Below are positions 58,460-64,000 of a DNA stretch of 64,000 bases, one piece after another. The stretch comes from Peribacillus muralis (GTDB lineage Bacteria > Bacillota > Bacilli > Bacillales > DSM-1321), in assembly GCF_001645685.2 (NCBI RefSeq), contig NZ_CP017080.1, positions 2,905,051-2,969,050 on the forward strand. The letters run 5' to 3'. Numbering within the stretch: position 1 is the stretch's first letter; each line of letters starts with the position of its first letter. The notes beneath the pieces are model-generated. The model saw nothing but the letters and a program-made list of their open reading frames with translations. It was not told the origin of the DNA and ran no database searches. The position numbers were made by a program, and so were the translations under genes.

Positions 58460-59047
58460 CTATTTATGCTCGGAAATCAATTTCCTTATATGGTCCATGA
58501 TGATTTTTGTCGCTTCATCTGCTGAAATCTTCTGATCCCGATATTCGCTGAAATGAATCGGAGGACCGTACACCACCTTCAATGGCCGTAAAAACTTATA
58601 GGGGCCGATGATGGCACAAGGTATGATCACGGCATCGGATCGCAATGCGAAAAATCCAGCACCCGCCAAACCATCTCCCAATTCACCTGTCTTGCTTCTG
58701 GTTCCCTCAGGAAACAGCCCAATGACCTTACCTTCCTTCAGAAGCTTTAAACCCTTTCTTAGCGATTCCCGATCACTGTTGCCCCGCTTAACGGGAAAAG
58801 CGTTAACCCTTGGTAATATACCCTTTAAAACGGGTGCTTGAAACAACTCTTCTTTCGCCATGAAATGTATATCCCGAGGTGATGTCATGCCAACTACGGG
58901 CGGGTCCAAATTATCAATGTGATTGGCACAAATCAAAACTCCCCCCTCTTTAGGTACATGTTCCCTTCCTAGCGTTTTAACCCTATAAGCAGGCGTTAAA
59001 ACGCCTTTAACAACGTTTTTGGCAAATGTGTAAAAATCCAAATTCAT
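58460..59047 (-). CDS. 1-acyl-sn-glycerol-3-phosphate acyltransferase (PlsC family)
   Basis: A 195-aa acyltransferase with the catalytic NHxxxxD motif ([11 protein letters not shown]) and FPEGTRS for phosphate binding. It should acylate lysophosphatidate at the membrane surface. The start overlaps the cmk stop (ATGA). The cmk-plsC-ypfD order is typical of bacilli. It may be a second PlsC, so I give no symbol. Confidence 0.88.
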   Translation of the reverse strand: MNLDFYTFAKNVVKGVLTPAYRVKTLGREHVPKEGGVLICANHIDNLDPPVVGMTSPRDIHFMAKEELFQAPVLKGILPRVNAFPVKRGNSDRESLRKGLKLLKEGKVIGLFPEGTRSKTGELGDGLAGAGFFALRSDAVIIPCAIIGPYKFLRPLKVVYGPPIHFSEYRDQKISADEATKIIMDHIRKLISEHK

Positions 59048-59718
59048 CTTTTCCTCTCTTCTATTAAAGACATGATGCTTTCTGCCACTTCATGAATCGA
59101 TAAGGAAGTCGTGTCGATTTCGATGGCATCCTTTGCCTTTTTCAGGGGTGATACCTCCCGTTCGGAATCCAACTTGTCCCTTGTTGCAATCTCTTCCCTT
59201 AACTTTTCAATGTCGGAAGGAAAACCCTTCGAAAAGTTTTCCTGATGCCTCCGTTGTGCCCTTTCATCAACAGATGCAATCAGGAAAACCTTCACTTCAG
59301 CGTTTGGCAGCACATGTGTGCCGATATCCCTTCCATCCATGACCACGCCGCCATTTTCACCAAAGATTTGTTGCCTGCGCACCATTTCTTCACGGATACT
59401 CCTATGCTTCGCCACTTCCGATACGGATCCAGTCACTTCATTGTTCCTGATTTGAGCCGTGACATCCTCATTATCCAGGAACACCAACTGGCCATTTTCA
59501 CTTGGCCTTAATTCGATTTCCGTATCGAGGAGCACTCCGAAAAGAGCTTGCTCATCATTCAGGCGAATCTTTTGGTTAAGAGCCTTAAAGGTAAGGGCCC
59601 TGTACATTGCGCCTGTATCCACATATATGTAATTGAATTTTTCTGCGACAATTTTAGCAACCGTGCTTTTGCCAGCAGCAGCTGGCCCATCGATTGCAAC
59701 TGATATTTTTTTTTCCAT
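59044..59718 (-). CDS. cmk: Cytidylate kinase
   Basis: A 224-aa CMP/dCMP kinase: P-loop [33 protein letters not shown] and the lid arginines. ATG 59718 follows GGGAGG. The nine codons upstream are not included. Confidence 0.95.
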   Translation of the reverse strand: MEKKISVAIDGPAAAGKSTVAKIVAEKFNYIYVDTGAMYRALTFKALNQKIRLNDEQALFGVLLDTEIELRPSENGQLVFLDNEDVTAQIRNNEVTGSVSEVAKHRSIREEMVRRQQIFGENGGVVMDGRDIGTHVLPNAEVKVFLIASVDERAQRRHQENFSKGFPSDIEKLREEIATRDKLDSEREVSPLKKAKDAIEIDTTSLSIHEVAESIMSLIEERKR

Positions 59719-59877
59719 AAATCCTCCCAAGAATCTTACAATCATGCTGATTATTTATTTCCCTTTCATTTTATCACAACTGGCAGGAAAATCATTAATA
59801 AAAGGAAGAGTACAATCAAAATCCCCCTTCGATTTAACCAACCCTCAATAGTTTTCCATTATTGAAAATCCTCATAC

Positions 59878-59900
59878 AAAAAAAAGCGGTTCACCGCTTC
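59878..59900 (-). terminator. Terminator of ypfA-ypfB
   Basis: AAGCGG, loop TGAA, CCGCTT, then eight T on the minus strand. The stem adjoins the ypfB stop. Confidence 0.85.
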
Positions 59901-60084
59901 ATTTTGAAATCCCATTGAACGTTTCAATGATTTTCGTATAATTATTGCTCGTAACACCTTCATACCTCGAAAGCTTGGTAAAATCAAAGATTTGATCCTC
60001 CCTGCTTAAAAGGAACTGGAATAAGAACAAGCAGACCAGTTGGATGATAATCACTTTAATTAAAATTCTTTCAAACGTTTTCAT
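59899..60084 (-). CDS. ypfB: YpfB-like small membrane protein (DUF5359)
   Basis: A 61-aa-range peptide with one N-terminal transmembrane helix (about residues 8–27) and a short polar tail. ATG 60084 has AAGGGGCGG. It is conserved beside ypfA. Function unknown. Confidence 0.75.
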   Translation of the reverse strand: MKTFERILIKVIIIQLVCLFLFQFLLSREDQIFDFTKLSRYEGVTSNNYTKIIETFNGISK

Positions 60085-60151
60085 GCTCCGCCCCTTCCAT
60101 ACTGAATATATTAGCAGTATGGATGGAATCACCGTTTTTCATTCAATTCTG

Positions 60152-60811
60152 TCAAACATACAACCCTTTTTTCTTTAAATCGACCTGCTTTTCGAAAATG
60201 AATCTCATTAAAGTTTGTACATCATTTTTTGTCGGCTCAAGAAATTGAACATGTAAAAGCATATTGCCATGATCCTTCTCCGTCACCCGAATGACTTTGC
60301 TTTTCAAGCGTAAATAATGTATTTCCCCCGATTTCAGAGTAAGCGCCATCCATAGGTATAACTGCGATGCCGATTGTATCGTAGCCCCTTTTAAAAGCCT
60401 CAAGGATGCTCCGCCAGCACTGATATCCTCCGTTAATGCACGAAAGGGGGAAAACTCGGAATGTTCCGGATGAAGCGCAGCATCAAGGGTTACATCCAGC
60501 CGCACGTACTGCCTTCGCTGTATTTTCACAAACGTGTCCATATGCGGGAGCGACAGCTGAATCATCGGTATTCTCCCTTTCACTTTTCCGAGGACTTCAG
60601 AATCAAACACATAAACTGCCTGTTCCTCATTGGAAAACGTGACGTTCAGCTCAGTCCCATCCATCAGGAAGGCGATTTTTCCCGTTTCTGCATGAATGGG
60701 AAAATCTATATAAACAGAACCGGGCTCCAATTCCACTACCATACATTTGAATTTTTCCTTATGGATGGAGTATTTCTGTTCGAGCATTAATATATCACCA
60801 ATTTTTAACAA
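60152..60811 (-). CDS. ypfA: PilZ-domain cyclic-di-GMP receptor YpfA (MotI/DgrA)
   Basis: A 219-aa protein with an N-terminal YcgR-like domain (about 1–95) and a C-terminal PilZ domain. The c-di-GMP motifs are QRRQYVRLD (RxxxR) and DISAGGASL. In B. subtilis the ligand-bound protein brakes the flagellar motor at MotA. The gene starts at TTG 60811 after AAAGGAAGTGG. No diguanylate cyclase is visible nearby. Confidence 0.9.
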   Translation of the reverse strand: MLKIGDILMLEQKYSIHKEKFKCMVVELEPGSVYIDFPIHAETGKIAFLMDGTELNVTFSNEEQAVYVFDSEVLGKVKGRIPMIQLSLPHMDTFVKIQRRQYVRLDVTLDAALHPEHSEFSPFRALTEDISAGGASLRLLKGATIQSASQLYLWMALTLKSGEIHYLRLKSKVIRVTEKDHGNMLLHVQFLEPTKNDVQTLMRFIFEKQVDLKKKGLYV

Positions 60812-60968
60812 TGCGATCCACTTCCTTTATGAGAGCAAGTAATGAAGTTTCAACACCAAATTACCCACCAATCTTCCCATTTAATCCTGAAATCATTTAT
60901 ATTATTATGTCATGAAATGAGGAAAAGGGAAAGTGACTAGGCACATTTCCCCATTGTAAAATAATCTG

Positions 60969-62324
60969 TTAAATTAAATTTTCGTATACCGGCTCGGAAT
61001 TCTTTAATTTTTCCACCTTTTCTTCTTGACCAGTATCGGCATTAATGAAAATACGATATGTATCTTCCTTAATCGTACCAAGAAATTCATAACATAGGAC
61101 TTCCTTGCCGATATCATTGATGATTAGCGCTTTTCCAGCTTCCATGATCGTTACATTTTGATTGATTTTATCCCTGGCTTCTTTCTCGGATATCTTTGGA
61201 GTTTCGATTTCCCTCGTTTTATGTGATTTTAAATACTCATCCGCCGAGAATCCTATAACGGCTCCGTCATCCAATGCAATCTTGACTTTGACTGAATCCG
61301 GATAAATCTTGACTCCATTCACGGATGACACGAAATTCAATAAAGCGATGTTATCGTACTGTGCACTTTCAAAAAGCTCAAGTGAACTGAAGTCATGTTC
61401 TTTTAGAAATTCCGCCGCTTTTGTATAGGCTTGATTCAAATCAATATTTGTTTTATTCACATCCCTATTATTTATATACCAAATAGGGTAACCGCCTTTT
61501 TTGGTCAAATCCATATTCAATTCGCTATTGGAATCTTTATTCAGGATGCTGACGCTATAGAAACCATAATCAGAACCTTTTCCGTTTTCCTCCACCTTCA
61601 CTTCTACATTTCCACTTTTGGAGTGTGCATAGCTTTTTGCCGTCTCGATCGCTTCTTTTTTAGTGATCGTTTTACCTTGCAAATTCTTGAAGTTTTCATC
61701 CCTCTGCTGGGAGGAGGTGAAGGTCGGATTCATTTCATCTGCCTCTCCATACCCCGAAACTTTTTTCTCCACCGTCTCCAAACCATCAATGATCGTATTA
61801 TCCGAATTTTCTTTTCCGTTCGCTAGGGCCATCTCAACATCCATCCATCTTAAATGGTTTTTAAGGACTAAATATTGCACCTTCCTCAATTCGCCCTGGA
61901 TGTCTCCAGCCTGTGCATATAAGGATTGTAAAGTCGAATATTCCTGATCATTCAATGGTTCTTTTTCAAGGTCACGTACAGCTGTTTTATAACTGAAATC
62001 CGCAATTTTCGATAAAAATTCTTCCGTCTTATTAAAAGGAAGCAAGGTCAGTGGCAACTGCCCGACATCGCTTTGGGCTTCGGAAGTGATCCGCCAAACG
62101 TCTGTCAGGGCCGGACTTAATGAATAGCGTGAATTCATCGCCAATGTACTGCCGACCTTGTCGTGCAATATATCCACTTGATAACTTAAATCGTGAAAGG
62201 CGCGCTGATATGTGTTTTCCGCATTGATTAATACGGCGTTTTTTTCCTTATGTTCTTGATAGCCCCAGAATGCAGTTCCTGCAACACCTACAACTAGCAG
62301 GGCAATGACTATATTCCTGATCAT
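60969..62324 (-). CDS. ypeB: Germination protein YpeB
   Basis: A 451-aa protein with an N-terminal membrane anchor (about 4–20), a helical region, and C-terminal PepSY-type repeats (about 225–440). It stabilises and localises the cortex-lytic enzyme SleB in the spore. sleB ends 14 bp upstream, the usual bicistronic operon, expected to be sigma-G controlled. Confidence 0.94.
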   Translation of the reverse strand: MIRNIVIALLVVGVAGTAFWGYQEHKEKNAVLINAENTYQRAFHDLSYQVDILHDKVGSTLAMNSRYSLSPALTDVWRITSEAQSDVGQLPLTLLPFNKTEEFLSKIADFSYKTAVRDLEKEPLNDQEYSTLQSLYAQAGDIQGELRKVQYLVLKNHLRWMDVEMALANGKENSDNTIIDGLETVEKKVSGYGEADEMNPTFTSSQQRDENFKNLQGKTITKKEAIETAKSYAHSKSGNVEVKVEENGKGSDYGFYSVSILNKDSNSELNMDLTKKGGYPIWYINNRDVNKTNIDLNQAYTKAAEFLKEHDFSSLELFESAQYDNIALLNFVSSVNGVKIYPDSVKVKIALDDGAVIGFSADEYLKSHKTREIETPKISEKEARDKINQNVTIMEAGKALIINDIGKEVLCYEFLGTIKEDTYRIFINADTGQEEKVEKLKNSEPVYENLI

Positions 62325-62338
62325 GTACCTTCACCTCT

Positions 62339-63190
62339 TTACTTACAAAAGATATGTTTTCCGATTTTTTTGATTTGCGGTCTGGTCCAAATCCATTTGC
62401 TTGTTGCCGTTTCGGGATTAAAGTAATATTCGGCATTGCCGCTTGGATCCCAACCATTGATGGCATCCACGACAGCTTCTTTTGCCCGTTCGTTCGGAGT
62501 CAGCCATATTTGTCCATCCGCAACAGCAGTGAAGGCACCAGGTTCAAAAATCACCCCCGAAATGGAGTTAGGGAAAGCGGCACTTTCCACTCTGTTCAAA
62601 ATGACCGCGGCAACTGCCACCTGTCCTGTATAAGGCTCGCCACGGGATTCTCCATAAACGGCATTGGCCATCAACTGAATATCGTTTTGAGAATAACCTC
62701 CCGGAAGATTGGCTGAAGTTCCTGGCTTCGCTGGCTCCTTCCCTGCATTGGCATTCCCTCCACCCTGCTTGGATCCATTTGCATTTCCTTTCACCTTTAC
62801 CTGCTTGTCTATATCGACTCCGCCGTAATAGGTGAACTCGTTCCCTTTATTAATTTGTTCGTGGACGAACTGCCTATTGAAATTGGATGCCTTCGTCAAC
62901 TTCTGTTTTGTCGTGGTCCCTGCCAGTCCATCGATCGGCAGCCCGAAATCTTGCTGAAAGTTTCGAAGTGCCCAATAAGTGCCCCAACCATAGACCCCAT
63001 CAATCTTTCCATGATAGTAACCGATGTTCTGCAAGCGTGCCTGAAGTTCAATTACATCATCTCCAACCGCACCTTTTTGAATGATTTGGCTCGAAAAGGC
63101 ATTTGTTCTTGTTTCCGGGTAAATTCCGAAACATATTGTTATACACGAAAACAGCAAAAGCCATTTCCATTTTGACGAAATTCCTTTCAT
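62339..63190 (-). CDS. sleB: Spore cortex-lytic enzyme SleB
   Basis: A 283-aa protein: signal peptide (about 1–33), a peptidoglycan-binding domain (about 38–98; LQARLQNIGYYHGKIDGVYG), a Gly/Asn-rich linker, and the C-terminal Hydrolase_2 lytic transglycosylase (about 165–283) with the catalytic Glu in NAVYGESRGEP. It degrades muramic-lactam cortex at germination. AGGAG is best spaced for ATG 63190. Confidence 0.95.
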   Translation of the reverse strand: MKGISSKWKWLLLFSCITICFGIYPETRTNAFSSQIIQKGAVGDDVIELQARLQNIGYYHGKIDGVYGWGTYWALRNFQQDFGLPIDGLAGTTTKQKLTKASNFNRQFVHEQINKGNEFTYYGGVDIDKQVKVKGNANGSKQGGGNANAGKEPAKPGTSANLPGGYSQNDIQLMANAVYGESRGEPYTGQVAVAAVILNRVESAAFPNSISGVIFEPGAFTAVADGQIWLTPNERAKEAVVDAINGWDPSGNAEYYFNPETATSKWIWTRPQIKKIGKHIFCK

Positions 63191-63263
63191 CAAAAACACT
63201 CCTCTTTTTCTTGAATTAATGTAAACATATTTTCTTCTTAACTGACTTTTTTATTCCATTCCA

Positions 63264-63304
63264 TAAAAAAAACGGAGTGGGCAAAATATGCCAGCACTCC
63301 GTTT
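63264..63304 (-). terminator. Terminator of prsW
   Basis: AAACGGAGTG and CACTCCGTTT arms, with eight T on the minus strand (63264–63271). Confidence 0.87.
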
Positions 63305-63316
63305 AGATCGTATTCG

Positions 63317-64000
63317 TCATTTGCTGATGAATTGTTTTCGAGACAGCTTTTCTGCATGAAAATCAGATAATATACGGGCTTTTTTCACTTTTTTCATCCC
63401 TAACCACCAAAGGTATATCATGAAGGGCATGATGAAATATATCCAAAACTTTTGGGACACTAAAATATAATCATAAACGCCATGTAATGATATGGGGATG
63501 ATTAGTGCCAATAATAAATAAAATCTATTATTTGAGGATGAAAACTTTGCCCTGCCCAAATAGTACCCCATTATCACACCAAACAAAGCATGACTGGATA
63601 CAGGAAGAACGGCTCTGATAAAAGCATGTTCCACTCCATTTGCCAGCAAATACAAAATATTCTCCATCGTGGCGAAACCAAGCGATACGGCCGCACCGTA
63701 TACGATCCCGTCATATGGCTCATCGAAGGCTACATGCTGATAAATGACATAAATGAGGATGAACCACTTGAAGAATTCCTCAAGCAATGCTGCCCATAGA
63801 AAGGCGTTTGCTAAGTCGGTATTCAAAATTTGCTCCGTTTCAAGCACATACTGTATGAACATAATCGGCAAAACGAGGAAGACGCCGAATAAAAATGTTT
63901 TGACCACAACCGATATCGGTTCGGTTTCATATTGATCTTTCAGATAGAAATAGCTGAGAAGCGCCAAGCCTGGCGCAATAGCCGCAGACATCATGACCAG
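63317..64000 (-). CDS. prsW: Site-1 protease PrsW (start probably just beyond the window)
   Basis: A membrane protease with about eight hydrophobic segments. Glu-Glu in [29 protein letters not shown] and SLHGVYDY carry the conserved acidic and histidine residues. In B. subtilis it makes the first cut of anti-sigma factor RsiW, releasing SigW under envelope stress. An in-frame ATG at 63994 is possible, but family alignment suggests a start a few codons upstream, outside the window. Confidence 0.9.
   Translation of the reverse strand: MVMMSAAIAPGLALLSYFYLKDQYETEPISVVVKTFLFGVFLVLPIMFIQYVLETEQILNTDLANAFLWAALLEEFFKWFILIYVIYQHVAFDEPYDGIVYGAAVSLGFATMENILYLLANGVEHAFIRAVLPVSSHALFGVIMGYYLGRAKFSSSNNRFYLLLALIIPISLHGVYDYILVSQKFWIYFIMPFMIYLWWLGMKKVKKARILSDFHAEKLSRKQFISK

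Overview
The window looks like the chromosome of a Bacillaceae species. Nearly every core gene has a recognisable Bacillus subtilis counterpart in the same order: asnS–aspB–ypmB–ypmA–dinG–panDCB–birA–cca–bshA–bshB1–mgsA–dapB–ypjD–ypjC–ypjB–ypjA–qcrCBA–ypiF–ypiB–ypiA–aroA–tyrA–hisC–aroH–aroB–aroC–cheR–ndk–hepT–menG–hepS–mtrB–mtrA–hbs–spoIVA–yphF–yphE–gpsA–der–yphA–ypzI–fni–ypfD–plsC-like–cmk–ypfB–ypfA–ypeB–sleB–prsW. Sporulation and germination genes (spoIVA, sleB, ypeB, ypjB, prsW), bacillithiol genes and a qcr complex mark an endospore-forming aerobe. A Peribacillus/'Bacillus simplex'-like strain would fit, but the genus is a guess. Almost all genes lie on the minus strand, so transcription runs right to left.

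Two accessory blocks interrupt the core order. (1) Positions 210–8522, between asnS and aspB, hold a 4-hydroxyphenylacetate (HPA) meta-cleavage cluster. A plus-strand unit (hpaG1, hpaG2, hpaF) converges on a minus-strand unit (DapA-family aldolase, hpaE, hpaD, hpaB), with a GntR/FCD regulator at the right edge. Matching tandem 12-bp palindromes sit in front of hpaG1 and of the regulator, so this regulator very probably controls both. The flavin reductase (hpaC) and the hydratase (hpaH) are not in the window. (2) Positions 46190–52055, between yphE and gpsA, hold a putrescine module: putrescine aminotransferase (patA), a sigma-54 enhancer-binding activator with PAS domains, and a PuuP-like putrescine importer. 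patA and puuP each have a GG-N10-GC sigma-54 promoter, with a related inverted repeat about 50 bp further upstream in both cases.

The core parts work as follows. panB-panC-panD make pantothenate, behind a roughly 285-nt structured leader that ends in a terminator. bshA and bshB1 start bacillithiol synthesis and sit beside mgsA. qcrABC form the menaquinol:cytochrome c reductase. aroC, aroB, aroH, hisC, tyrA and aroA make chorismate, tyrosine and phenylalanine. The trp operon that lies between aroH and hisC in B. subtilis is absent here, although the gene for its regulator TRAP (mtrB) is intact. hepS, menG and hepT build menaquinone-7. fni supplies isoprenoid precursors, and ypeB and sleB break down the spore cortex.

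I saw no rRNA, tRNA, CRISPR array or insertion sequence. Several start codons differ from the longest open frame because a Shine-Dalgarno sequence and family alignment favour a downstream start. Coordinates given reflect that choice.
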